Source: Caulobacter sp. 602-2
GTDB taxonomy: Bacteria > Pseudomonadota > Alphaproteobacteria > Caulobacterales > Caulobacteraceae
Direction of reading: 5' to 3'
Assembly (NCBI RefSeq): GCF_011043625.1
Contig: NZ_JAAKGT010000006.1
Span: 62,001 to 126,000, forward strand
Length of the DNA: 64,000 nt
Shown here: positions 50,859 to 61,459 of the stretch, piece by piece
How positions within the stretch are numbered: position 1 is the stretch's first letter
How the letters are laid out: each line of letters starts with the position of its first letter
Translations under genes and position numbers: made by a program
Notes under the pieces: model-generated
The model's database searches: none
What the model was told of the DNA's origin: nothing
The model's input: only the letters and a program-made list of their open reading frames with translations

Positions 50859-50867
50859 CTGTCCACA
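50859..50867 (+). promoter_or_regulatory. DnaA-box-like sequence upstream of gcrA
   Basis: CTGTCCACA matches TTATCCACA at 7 of 9 positions. DnaA is known to activate gcrA in Caulobacter, so the context supports it, but the match is weak. Confidence 0.35.
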
Positions 50868-50880
50868 GAAACTATATATT

Positions 50881-50885
50881 GATTC
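50881..50885. promoter_or_regulatory. GANTC (CcrM) site in the gcrA/permease intergenic region
   Basis: GATTC 73 bp before the permease ATG and 169 bp before gcrA. A single GANTC methylation site in a promoter region can be read by GcrA itself. Confidence 0.45.
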
Positions 50886-50954
50886 TCGGAGCGGGACGCT
50901 TGCGTCCGACCCCCGCCGGGCGCACATGGCGAAGGAATTTCCAGGATCGGGCCA

Positions 50955-51776
50955 ATGAGAGACATGGCAGACAGCGTCGTTCCGCCGCAGCCGCGCGACT
51001 ACCACGGCTGGAACTGGAGCGGGTTCCTCACCCTCTATCAGCGCGAGATCCGCCGGTTCTGGAAGGTGGGCATGCAGACCGTGGCCGCCCCGGTCGTGAC
51101 CACGCTGCTCTACATGCTGGTGTTCGTGGTCGCGGTCGGCTCCGACCGTCCGGCGGTCGAGGGCGTGACCTTCGGCCATTTCGTGGCCCCGGGCCTGATC
51201 ATGATGGCGGTGCTCAACAACGCCTTCGCCAATTCGTCCTCGTCGCTGATCCAGGCCAAGATGATGGGCCTGACGTCGGACTTCCTGACGCCGCCGCTGA
51301 CCCCGCTGGAGCAGGTGGCCGCCTTCGGCCTGGGCGCGGCCACCCGCGGCGTCGTGGTCGGCGCGGTGACGGCCGCCGTCATCGGCGTGCTGCCGGGCGC
51401 GGGCCTGCAGGTCTCGCACCTGTGGGCGATCATCTACTTCGCGGTCGGGGCGGCGATCATCCTGGGCCTGGCCGGCGTGCTGGCGGGCCTGTGGTCGGAG
51501 AAGTTCGACCAGCTGGCGGCGGTGACCAACTTCGCCATCATGCCGATGACTTTCCTGTCGGGCACCTTCTACCTCGTCGACAAGCTGCCCGAGCCGTTCC
51601 GGACGGCCAGCCACTTCAACCCGTTCTTCTACCTGATCGACGGCTTCCGCTACGGCTTCATCGGCCACGCCGACGGCAGCATCGCCATCGGCGTGGTGGT
51701 CACGGCCGTGCTGGCCACGGGCCTGTTCCTGTGGTGCTGGGCGCTGTTCCGCAGCGGGTACCGCCTGAAGAGCTAG
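50955..51776 (+). CDS. ABC-2 type transporter permease
   Basis: A 273-residue inner-membrane permease. It has six hydrophobic segments with an amphipathic N-terminus (GFLTLYQREIRRFWKVGMQT). A conserved block MGLTSDFLTPPLTPLEQVAA follows the third helix, and PMTFLSGTFYLVDKLPEPFR lies near the fifth. These are typical of NodJ/DrrB-like exporters. It lacks an adjacent ATPase gene, which must lie outside the window. ATG 50955 or 50964. Divergent from gcrA, so it may share cell-cycle control. Confidence 0.92.
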   Translation: MRDMADSVVPPQPRDYHGWNWSGFLTLYQREIRRFWKVGMQTVAAPVVTTLLYMLVFVVAVGSDRPAVEGVTFGHFVAPGLIMMAVLNNAFANSSSSLIQAKMMGLTSDFLTPPLTPLEQVAAFGLGAATRGVVVGAVTAAVIGVLPGAGLQVSHLWAIIYFAVGAAIILGLAGVLAGLWSEKFDQLAAVTNFAIMPMTFLSGTFYLVDKLPEPFRTASHFNPFFYLIDGFRYGFIGHADGSIAIGVVVTAVLATGLFLWCWALFRSGYRLKS

Positions 51777-51788
51777 CATACAGCAGTC

Positions 51789-51927
51789 GTCATCCCGGAA
51801 AGCGCGCAGCGCTTATCCGGGACCCAGGGGGACTGGGCTCGGCGAATGACTACTTACCATCACGGTGGCTGTCGCTCTGCGGCGGCCCCTGGGTCCCGGC
51901 TCTCCGCTTCGCTACGGCCGGGATGAC
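51789..51927. repeat. Intergenic palindrome family C, copy 2
   Basis: Arms GTCATCCCGG and CCGGGATGAC, with internal CCGGGACCCAGGGG and CCCCTGGGTCCCGG arms. Lies between permease and lipoprotein genes whose ends converge. Confidence 0.85.
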
Positions 51928-51942
51928 GAGCATTTTTGCTCC

Positions 51943-52350
51943 CTACCGCCCCACGCCCTTGACCAGCACCTCGACGTCCTTCGTCGGGCCGTCGTTGATC
52001 ACCGCGATGTGGGTGTCGTTGATGAAGCGCAGCTGGCCGTCCACCTCCACCCGCGCCGACACCGAGTAGCGGTGATTGGGGCGGATCTGCGCCGGGTCAT
52101 AGGCCAGCTTGAAGGCCACGGGCGGGGCGCGCGTGCCGTCGATCACGTCCTCGGCCAGCACCTTGGCCGGCGCGTCGGCCAGGCTGACGTCCTGCAGCCG
52201 CACGATCGTCTTCGTATTGGGCGGCAGCATGATGCGCTCGCGCCAGACCACGGTTCCGGTGACGGCGGCGGGGCCGGGCGACGCGGGCGTCGAGGCGCAG
52301 CCGGGCAGGGCGGCCAGGGCCAGCAGGGCGAGGGAAACGGCGGCCTTCAT
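51943..52350 (-). CDS. YbaY-family lipoprotein
   Basis: A 135-residue lipoprotein with signal peptide and lipobox (SLALLALAALPGCAS). The mature domain is the YbaY / type III secretion pilotin-like fold: VTGTVVWRERIMLPPNTKTI, VRLQDVSLADAPAKVLAEDV and RPNHRYSVSARVEVDGQLRF. Family members bind the cell envelope; function is uncertain. ATG 52350. Divergent from argD. Confidence 0.9.
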   Translation of the reverse strand: MKAAVSLALLALAALPGCASTPASPGPAAVTGTVVWRERIMLPPNTKTIVRLQDVSLADAPAKVLAEDVIDGTRAPPVAFKLAYDPAQIRPNHRYSVSARVEVDGQLRFINDTHIAVINDGPTKDVEVLVKGVGR

Positions 52351-52570
52351 CGTGGATCCTCCATGCATCTCCCCCGCGCCCAGGCTTAGGTCGGATCGCG
52401 CGTGGATGGCAAGTTAGCGGTCCCGCGCCGCCAGGGTGTGTCCGCCACGCCCCGCAGGCCGAAAATTCATAGTGATTTCATTGACAGGGCAGGACTTCGC
52501 GTCGACAACGTCGGGCCTTCCAGTCCCCGCGCGAAAGCCCGGGGGCTTCTTGCCTTTTTGGGAGGCCGCT

Positions 52571-53785
52571 TTGAGCACCGCGACGTCGTCGAACCCCTCG
52601 CAACACCACATCATGGGCGTGTACAACCGCGCTCCGCTGGCGTTCGAGCGAGGCCGAGGCGCGCGCCTGTTCTCGACCGACGGCGGCGAGTACCTGGACT
52701 GCGTGGCCGGCATCGCCACCTGCGGCCTGGGCCACGCCCACCCCGTGCTGGTCGACGCGCTGAAGACCCAGGGCGAAAAGCTCTGGCACGTCTCCAACAT
52801 CTACACGATCCCCGAGCAGGAAGTGCTGGCCGACAAGCTGTGCGCGGCCACCTTCGCCGACGTGGTGTTCTTCACCAACTCGGGCACCGAGGCGATCGAA
52901 TGCGCCCTGAAGGCCGCCCGCCGCTATCACGCGGTGGCCGGCAATCCGGAACGCATCGACATCATCGGCTTCGACGGCTCGTTCCACGGCCGTTCGTACG
53001 CGGCGGTCAACGCCTCGGGCAACGCCGGCTATCTGGACGGCTTCGGCCCGCGCCTGCCGGGCTTCATCCAGCTGCCGTTCGGCGATCTGGAGGCCCTGAA
53101 GGCCGCCATCGGCCCGACCACGGCCGGCGTCATCATCGAGCCCGTGCAGGGCGAGGGTGGGGCGCGCGCCCTGACCGAGGCCCAGCTGGTCGAACTGCGC
53201 CAGATCACCCGCGAGGCCGGTGTCCTGCTGATCTTCGACGAGGTGCAGAGCGGCATGGGCCGGACCGGCAAGCTGTTCGCCCACGAGTGGGCCGAAGGCG
53301 CCGAGCCCGACATCATGTGCGTGGCCAAGGCCCTGGGCGGCGGCTTCCCGGTCGGCGCGTGCCTGGCCACCCACGAGGGCGCCAAGGGCATGACCCCCGG
53401 CACCCACGGCTCGACCTACGGCGGCAACCCGCTGGCCATGGCGGTCGGCACGGCGGCCTTCGACGCGATCAACACGCCCGAGCTGCTCGACAACGTGAAG
53501 ACCATCGCCGGCTACTTCACCCAGCAGCTGAACGGCCTGAAGGACCGCTTCCCGGACGTCGTGCTCGACATCCGCGGCAAGGGCCTGCTGATCGGCGTCA
53601 AGCTGGCCTCGAACAACCGAGAGTTCATGGCGCTGGCCCGCGATCAGAACCTGCTGATCGCCGGCGGCGGCGACAACTGCGTCCGCCTGCTGCCGCCGCT
53701 GAACCTGACGCTGGCCGAGGCCCAGGAAGCCGTGGCCAAGCTCGAAAAGACCTGCGAGGTCGTCCGCGCCCAAGCGGCGGCCTGA
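52571..53785 (+). CDS. argD: Acetylornithine/succinyldiaminopimelate aminotransferase
   Basis: A 404-residue PLP-dependent class III aminotransferase that converts N-acetylglutamate semialdehyde to N-acetylornithine. Motifs: FFTNSGTEAIECALKAARRY, FDGSFHGRSYAAVNASG, LIFDEVQSGMGRTGKLFA and the PLP-lysine in CVAKALGGGFPVGA. TTG 52571 is chosen because GGGAGG lies 6 bp before it; ATG 52613 is an alternative that gives the usual MGVYNRAPLAFERG. The argF gene follows 75 bp later, the usual argD-argF pair. Confidence 0.96.
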   Translation: MSTATSSNPSQHHIMGVYNRAPLAFERGRGARLFSTDGGEYLDCVAGIATCGLGHAHPVLVDALKTQGEKLWHVSNIYTIPEQEVLADKLCAATFADVVFFTNSGTEAIECALKAARRYHAVAGNPERIDIIGFDGSFHGRSYAAVNASGNAGYLDGFGPRLPGFIQLPFGDLEALKAAIGPTTAGVIIEPVQGEGGARALTEAQLVELRQITREAGVLLIFDEVQSGMGRTGKLFAHEWAEGAEPDIMCVAKALGGGFPVGACLATHEGAKGMTPGTHGSTYGGNPLAMAVGTAAFDAINTPELLDNVKTIAGYFTQQLNGLKDRFPDVVLDIRGKGLLIGVKLASNNREFMALARDQNLLIAGGGDNCVRLLPPLNLTLAEAQEAVAKLEKTCEVVRAQAAA

Positions 53786-53860
53786 TCGCAGTCCGGACCG
53801 ACGCCCCTGCCGATGACGGCGGGGGCGTCCACTTCAGCTCATTCGGAAAGGTGGCCTGAG

Positions 53861-54796
53861 ATGACCGCCCCCCGCCACTTCATCGACCTCTGGAAGCTCG
53901 ACGGCGCCACGCTGCGCCTGATCCTCGAGGACGCCAAGGCCCGCAAGACCGCCCGCAAGGGCTTGCCGCAGGGCCGTATCGACGCCGACGCGCCCGCCAA
54001 GGACCGCGTGCTGTCGATGATCTTCCAGAAGAATTCGACCCGCACCCGCTTCTCGTTCGACGCGGCCATGCGCCAGCTGGGCGGCGACGCCATCATCTCG
54101 ACGGCCTCGGACATGCAGCTGGGCCGCGGCGAGACCATCGAGGACACCGCCAAGGTGCTCTCGCGCATGGTCGATGCGGTGATGATCCGCGCCAACGTCC
54201 ACGCCGACGTCGAGCGCTTCGCCCAGGTCTCGACCGTGCCGGTCATCAACGGCCTGACCGACAAGAGCCACCCCTGCCAGATCATGGCCGACCTGCTGAC
54301 GATCGAAGAGCATCGCGGCGACGTGGGCGGCAAGACGATCGCCTGGGTCGGCGACGGCAACAACGTCTGCTCCAGCTTCATCCACGCCGCCCCGCTGCTG
54401 GGCTTCAAGCTGAAGATCGCCTGCCCGGCGGTCTATCACGCCGACCTGCACGACCTGGCCCGCGCCGCCGGCCTGAACGGCGACGTGACCATGAGCGAGG
54501 ACCCCAAGGAAGCCGTGCGCGGCGCCGACGTGGTCGTGGCCGACACCTGGGTGTCGATGGGCGACACCGATCATGACGAGCGCCTGAAGGCCTTCGAGCC
54601 CTATCAGGTCGACGACGCCCTGATGGATCTGGCGAGGCCGGACGGCGTGTTCCTGCACTGCCTGCCCGCGCACCGCGGCGAGGAAGTCACCGACGCCGTC
54701 CTCGACGGCCCGCGTTCGCTGGTCTGGGACGAGGCCGAGAACCGCATCCACGCCCAGAAGTCCGTCCTGGCCTGGTGCTTCGGCGCGATCGGCTGA
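53861..54796 (+). CDS. argF: Ornithine carbamoyltransferase
   Basis: A 311-residue enzyme that makes citrulline from ornithine and carbamoyl phosphate. Carbamoyl phosphate binding is [13 protein letters not shown]. The ornithine-side marks are [25 protein letters not shown] and [13 protein letters not shown]. The N-terminal [15 protein letters not shown] is typical for alphaproteobacteria. ATG 53861 is the start. It is likely transcribed from argD and the next gene starts 2 bp later. Confidence 0.98.
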   Translation: MTAPRHFIDLWKLDGATLRLILEDAKARKTARKGLPQGRIDADAPAKDRVLSMIFQKNSTRTRFSFDAAMRQLGGDAIISTASDMQLGRGETIEDTAKVLSRMVDAVMIRANVHADVERFAQVSTVPVINGLTDKSHPCQIMADLLTIEEHRGDVGGKTIAWVGDGNNVCSSFIHAAPLLGFKLKIACPAVYHADLHDLARAAGLNGDVTMSEDPKEAVRGADVVVADTWVSMGDTDHDERLKAFEPYQVDDALMDLARPDGVFLHCLPAHRGEEVTDAVLDGPRSLVWDEAENRIHAQKSVLAWCFGAIG

Positions 54797-54798
54797 CC

Positions 54799-55035
54799 AT
54801 GGCCCGCATCGAGCTCGACAAGGACGTCCGCGAGGCCGCCCTGCGCAAGCTGACGCTCTACATGCGCGACGAGCTCGATCGCCCGGTCAGCGGCCTGGAG
54901 GCCGGCTTCCTGCTCGACTTCATCGGCGAGACCCTGGGCCCGGCGTTCTTCAACCAGGGCGTCCGCGACGCGCAGACGCTGATCCTGCAGAAGCTCGAAG
55001 ACGTGGTCTACGAGATCGAGAAGCCCTTGGACTGA
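54799..55035 (+). CDS. DUF2164 family protein
   Basis: A 78-residue cytoplasmic protein. DUF2164 core: LDKDVREAALRKLTLYMRDE, GFLLDFIGETLGPAFFNQGV and the EDVVYEIEKPLD end. The family function is unknown. It starts 2 bp after the argF stop, so it is part of the arginine transcript. A terminator and family D-like repeat follow. Confidence 0.92.
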   Translation: MARIELDKDVREAALRKLTLYMRDELDRPVSGLEAGFLLDFIGETLGPAFFNQGVRDAQTLILQKLEDVVYEIEKPLD

Positions 55036-55037
55036 TC

Positions 55038-55202
55038 CCTCTCCCCTTGCGGGAGAGGGTGGCCTCCTGAAGGGAGGTCGGGTGAGGGGTCTCTCAAAAG
55101 CAGGACGCCGCGAAAGCTGATCGGCTTTCGCGGCGTTTTTCGTGGGTGCGACCCCTCATCCGTCGCCTTGCGGCGACACCTTCTCCCGCAAGGGGAGAAG
55201 GA
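55038..55202. repeat. Large palindromic intergenic repeat (family D variant) with terminator core
   Basis: Outer arms CTCTCCCCTTGCGGGAGAGG and CCTTCTCCCGCAAGGGGAGA are inverted copies. Inner units GGTGAGGGGTC and GACCCCTCAT pair as well. The central hairpin is a terminator. It lies between convergent DUF2164 and rnr genes. Confidence 0.85.
55105..55140 (+). terminator. Terminator of the argD-argF-DUF2164 transcript
   Basis: ACGCCGCGAAAGC, loop TGATCG, GCTTTCGCGGCGT followed by TTTTC. A 13-bp perfect stem with T-run, 70 bp after the DUF2164 stop, in the centre of the surrounding repeat. Confidence 0.9.
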
Positions 55203-55204
55203 AG

Positions 55205-57547
55205 CTAGCGCCGCTTGCCCCGCCGCACGCCCTTGGGCAGGCCGCCGCGCGGCTTGACCGCGGCCTGTCGGCGCGCGCCCAGGCGCGGCCTCGGCAGCTT
55301 CGGATCGGCGGGAAGCGGGTCGGTGAGCATCTCGAACAGCAGGCCGCCGGTCACGGGCGTGGCCTCGCGCAGGCGCACCTCGACCGACAGGCCCAGCGGC
55401 CAGCGCTTGCCGGTGCGCTCGCCCACCAGCGAGTGCAGCTTTTCGTCGTGGACGAAGAACTCCTCGCCGAGGTTGGAGATCGGCACCAGGCCGTCGGCGC
55501 CGGTCTCGTCCAGCTTGATGAACAGGCCAAAGCGGGTGACGCCGGTGATGCGGCCGGCGAAGGTGGCGCCCACGCGGTCGGCCAGGAACGAGGCGATGTA
55601 GCGGTCGGTGGCGTCGCGCTCGGCGGCCATGGCCCGGCGCTCGGCGTGGGTGATGACCTCGGCGGTGTCCTTGATGCGGGCGATGTCCTGGTCGGTCAGG
55701 CCGTCGTCGCCCAGGCCCAGCGCCCGGATCAGCCCGCGGTGCACGATCAGGTCGGCATAGCGCCGGATCGGGCTGGTGAAGTGGGCGTACTTGGCCAGGT
55801 TCAGGCCGAAGTGGCCGATGTTGTCGCTGGAATAGTGGGCCTGCATCTGGGTGCGCAGGACCACCTCGTTGATGATCGCCGCGTGTGGGCTCTCGCGGGT
55901 GTCTTCCAGCAGCTTGTTGAAGCGCGCGGTCTGCGGGGCCTCGCCCTTGTTCCAGCGGATCTCCAGGGTCTGCAGGAACTCTGCCAGGTTCTGCACCTTC
56001 TCCAGGCTGGGCGTGTCGTGCACGCGGTAGATCAGCGGCGAGCGCTTGGCTTCCAGGCTCTCGGCGGCCGAGACGTTGGCCTGGATCATCATCTCCTCGA
56101 TCAGCTTGTGGGCCTCGAGGCTGGCGCGGCGGGTGATCGAGGCGATCTCGCCGGCCTTGGTGATGACGATGCGGCGCTCGTCGCTTTCGATGGCGAGCGG
56201 CGAGCGGGCCTCGCGGCCCTTGCCCATCAGGCGGAAGGCCTCCCACAGCGGGGTCAGGATCGCGTCCAGCAGCGGCGGGGCCTTGTCCGGGTCCTGGCCG
56301 GCCGGCGGCGGGGTTCCGTCGATGGCGGCCTGGGCCTGCTCGTACGACAGCTTGGCGGCCGAACGCATCAGGCCGCGCACGAAGCGGTGGCTCGTCTTGC
56401 GGCCGTTCTTGTCGAACACCATCCGCACCGCCAGCGTGGCGCGGTTCTCGCCTTCACGCAGCGAGCACAGGCCGTTCGACAGGGTCTCGGGCAGCATCGG
56501 CTCCACCCGGTCGGGGAAGTAGACGCTGTTGCCCTTGTCGCGGGCGTCGCGGTCCAGGGCCGAGCCCGGGCGCACATAGGCGGCCACGTCGGCGATGGCC
56601 ACCCAGACCACCCAGCCGCCCTTGTTGTTCTCGGCCTCGTCGGGATGGGCGTAGACGGCGTCGTCGTGGTCGCGGGCGTCCACCGGGTCGATGGTCACGA
56701 ACGGCAGGTGACGCAGATCCTCGCGGCCCTCCAGCGTCGGCTCCTTGGCGGCCTTGGCCTCTGCTTCCGCCTCGTCGGAGAAGCCGGTGGGAATGCCGTG
56801 GCTGTGGATCGCGATCAGCGAGGCGGCGCGGGGGTCCTCCTCGTTGCCCACCGTCTCCAGCACGCGGCAGGGCTTGGGGCCGTAGCGGCCGGCGTGGCCG
56901 GTCTGCTGCACGACGACCAGGTCGCCGTCCTGCAGGTCGCCGACGCCCGGCTGCGAGACGTCGAGCAGGTAGCTGTCCTTGGACTTGCGATCGACGGGCT
57001 CGACGCGGATCTCGCGGCGCTGCTTGCGCACCACGCCCAGCACCTTGTGGGCGCTCTGGCCCAGGCGCTTGATCAGGCGGGCCTCGTACTCGCCGCTCTC
57101 CAGCTTCTCGAAGCGCACCAGCAGGCGGTCGCCCAGGCCGGGCGCGCCCGCGGCGGCCTCGCGGCGGTCGGGGGCCAGGCGCACCACCGGCGCGTCCTCG
57201 TCGGCCTTGGTCAGCTTGACGAATAGGTCGCCGTCGGCGTCGCGCTCGATCACGTCGGCCACGCCCACCGGGGGCAGGGCGCCGGCCTCGGCGAAGCCGC
57301 GGCGGCCGCGCTTGCCCAACTGGCCCTGGGCTTCCATCTCGCGGATCATCTCGCGCAGCGCGCGGCGATCGGCGCCCTTCAGGCCGAAGTGGCGGGCGAT
57401 GTCGGCCTTGGCGGCCTCGCCGGCGTCGCGCAGGAAGGCCAGCAGCGTCTCCTTGTCGGGCAGGCCGGCAGGCGGACGGGGCTTGGACGCCATCTTGGGG
57501 CGCGGGGACTTCGGGGCGGCGGTCTTGGGAAGGCGAGGTTTGGCCAT
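55205..57547 (-). CDS. rnr: Ribonuclease R
   Basis: A 780-residue 3'-to-5' exoribonuclease of the RNB family that degrades structured RNA. N-terminal basic region and winged HTH (LLAFLRDAGEAAKADIARHF), cold-shock domains, then the RNB catalytic core with FVTIDPVDARDHDDAVYAHP (metal-binding Asp residues). The FTSPIRRYADLIVHRGLIRA block and an S1 domain near the C-terminus (GATFAGRITGVTRFGLFIKL) follow. The end is basic (LPKGVRRGKRR). ATG 57547. The gene follows topA and a small membrane protein on the same strand. Confidence 0.97.
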   Translation of the reverse strand: MAKPRLPKTAAPKSPRPKMASKPRPPAGLPDKETLLAFLRDAGEAAKADIARHFGLKGADRRALREMIREMEAQGQLGKRGRRGFAEAGALPPVGVADVIERDADGDLFVKLTKADEDAPVVRLAPDRREAAAGAPGLGDRLLVRFEKLESGEYEARLIKRLGQSAHKVLGVVRKQRREIRVEPVDRKSKDSYLLDVSQPGVGDLQDGDLVVVQQTGHAGRYGPKPCRVLETVGNEEDPRAASLIAIHSHGIPTGFSDEAEAEAKAAKEPTLEGREDLRHLPFVTIDPVDARDHDDAVYAHPDEAENNKGGWVVWVAIADVAAYVRPGSALDRDARDKGNSVYFPDRVEPMLPETLSNGLCSLREGENRATLAVRMVFDKNGRKTSHRFVRGLMRSAAKLSYEQAQAAIDGTPPPAGQDPDKAPPLLDAILTPLWEAFRLMGKGREARSPLAIESDERRIVITKAGEIASITRRASLEAHKLIEEMMIQANVSAAESLEAKRSPLIYRVHDTPSLEKVQNLAEFLQTLEIRWNKGEAPQTARFNKLLEDTRESPHAAIINEVVLRTQMQAHYSSDNIGHFGLNLAKYAHFTSPIRRYADLIVHRGLIRALGLGDDGLTDQDIARIKDTAEVITHAERRAMAAERDATDRYIASFLADRVGATFAGRITGVTRFGLFIKLDETGADGLVPISNLGEEFFVHDEKLHSLVGERTGKRWPLGLSVEVRLREATPVTGGLLFEMLTDPLPADPKLPRPRLGARRQAAVKPRGGLPKGVRRGKRR

Positions 57548-57601
57548 TGCTCCCCTCTAAGCCGTTTCAGGGCCGAGGGGAACGGGCAGGGGGCCTCAGA
57601 C

Positions 57602-57976
57602 CTAGTACAGGTCCTCGATCCGCTGCGGCGTCTGCTGGGCCGGTGGGACCTCGGGCTTCTTTTCGGCCGGAGGCGGGGTCACGGGCGCGACCGGGGCCTG
57701 GACGACCGGCGGCGTCTCGGGGGCGACCTCCTCGGGCGCTTCCTCGACCGGCTTGGGCGCGGGCGGGGGAGGCGGCGGGGCGACCTCGACCGGGGCCGGG
57801 GTCGCGTCCTTCACCGGCACGCCCGAGACCTCGGCCAGGGGCGCGGTCGAGACCGCGTCGGCGGGCCGGCCCGTGTCCAGCGCGCCGCGCAGGCCCAGCA
57901 CGAAGCCCACGACGCTGACCGCCGACAGCAGGACCACCACCAGCGGCAGCGGCAAGGGACGTTCGAGCGTGGTCAT
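57602..57976 (-). CDS. Proline-rich membrane-anchored protein
   Basis: A 124-residue protein: an N-terminal transmembrane helix (LPLVVVLLSAVSVVGFVLGL) and a long region of Pro, Ala, Glu and Val ([19 protein letters not shown]) that should extend into the periplasm. The composition resembles the linker of TonB-like proteins, but no TonB C-terminal domain is present. No family is recognised. ATG 57976. Located between topA and rnr and likely co-transcribed. Confidence 0.75.
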   Translation of the reverse strand: MTTLERPLPLPLVVVLLSAVSVVGFVLGLRGALDTGRPADAVSTAPLAEVSGVPVKDATPAPVEVAPPPPPPAPKPVEEAPEEVAPETPPVVQAPVAPVTPPPAEKKPEVPPAQQTPQRIEDLY

Positions 57977-58008
57977 GGCCCTAGTCTACTCTCCCCGATC
58001 GCCGCCCG

Positions 58009-60690
<2,682 letters not shown>

Positions 60691-60805
60691 TACGACTCTG
60701 GGCTAGGGGAGGTGGATCGCCCTTCCGGCGAACCAGGAGGCGAGCGCCGGAAAGTGGGGGCGAGCCTATGACAATGTCAACGGCGTCGGTGTCCGTCTGG
60801 TCAAA

Positions 60806-61213
60806 CTAGGCTGTTCCGCTCTTGCGAGGGCGGCCGCCCTTGGCGCCGTTCATTCGCGCGGCGGCGGATTTCGCGGGGGAGGTCGCGCGGCCGGCCAGGC
60901 GGGCCATGTGCGCCTTGGTTCCGAACAATCCCGCCGTCAGTTCCGGCACCGACAGATCGACGTCCAGCGCTTCCCAGTGCAGGCCCGATCCCGCGCCAAG
61001 CACGGTCACCTCGGCCAGTTGCGTCTCGTCAGCCGTCTCCAGCCCCTGGGCCTGACGGGCCGGGAAGGCGAAGGCGGCGCCGTTGGTCAGCTCCACCACG
61101 ATGCGGCCGCTGGCCGGGTCGTAGCGGGCCGACAGGGCGCGTGGTTCGGAGGCGCGGGCGGAGGCTCCCCGGGCCAGAGCCGCATCGATGTCCTGGTCGG
61201 TCAGGTCAGCCAT
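60806..61213 (-). CDS. DUF2442 domain protein
   Basis: A 135-residue protein whose core is a DUF2442 domain: ARYDPASGRIVVELTNGAAF, AFPARQAQGLETADETQLAE, VLGAGSGLHWEALDVDLSVP. The C-terminal end is Ala/Lys-rich (RMNGAKGGRPRKSGTA), probably nucleic acid-binding. DUF2442 proteins often sit next to DUF4160 proteins, as here with 8 bp overlap, and the pair has been proposed as a toxin-antitoxin-like module. ATG 61213. Confidence 0.88.
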   Translation of the reverse strand: MADLTDQDIDAALARGASARASEPRALSARYDPASGRIVVELTNGAAFAFPARQAQGLETADETQLAEVTVLGAGSGLHWEALDVDLSVPELTAGLFGTKAHMARLAGRATSPAKSAAARMNGAKGGRPRKSGTA

Positions 61214-61445
61214 GGATTTCCTTCCATCGCATCAGCAGGGCCTCGCGGTGCTCCGCGACGGTCGCCATGGCGCGGCGGATCTCCGCCCTGGTCATGGCTT
61301 CGGCGCGAACCAGTTCGGGCGCGCCGTCGCGCCCCACGAGATTGATCTTGGCCTCGCCGTCTCCATACACGTGGACGTGCGCCGGTTCATGATCGTTGGT
61401 GAAGATCACGACGCGCAGTCCCCGTATGCGAAGGACGGTGACCAT
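61206..61445 (-). CDS. DUF4160 domain protein (putative partner of DUF2442)
   Basis: A 79-residue protein of the DUF4160 family: GLRVVIFTNDHEPAHVHVYG followed by GEAKINLVGRDGAPELVRAE. The conserved NDHEPAHVHV is the family mark. It overlaps the DUF2442 gene by 8 bp and is read first. The partner arrangement is like that of a small two-gene toxin-antitoxin operon; activity is unproven. ATG 61445 is 14 bp from the M61 peptidase stop, so it may also be on that transcript. Confidence 0.88.
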   Translation of the reverse strand: MVTVLRIRGLRVVIFTNDHEPAHVHVYGDGEAKINLVGRDGAPELVRAEAMTRAEIRRAMATVAEHREALLMRWKEIHG

Positions 61446-61459
61446 TCAAAATAACCCAA

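Noticed and set aside
55142-57226. Long open frame antisense to rnr
   Set aside because: Shadow of a clear RNase R gene; no family features and low-complexity composition.
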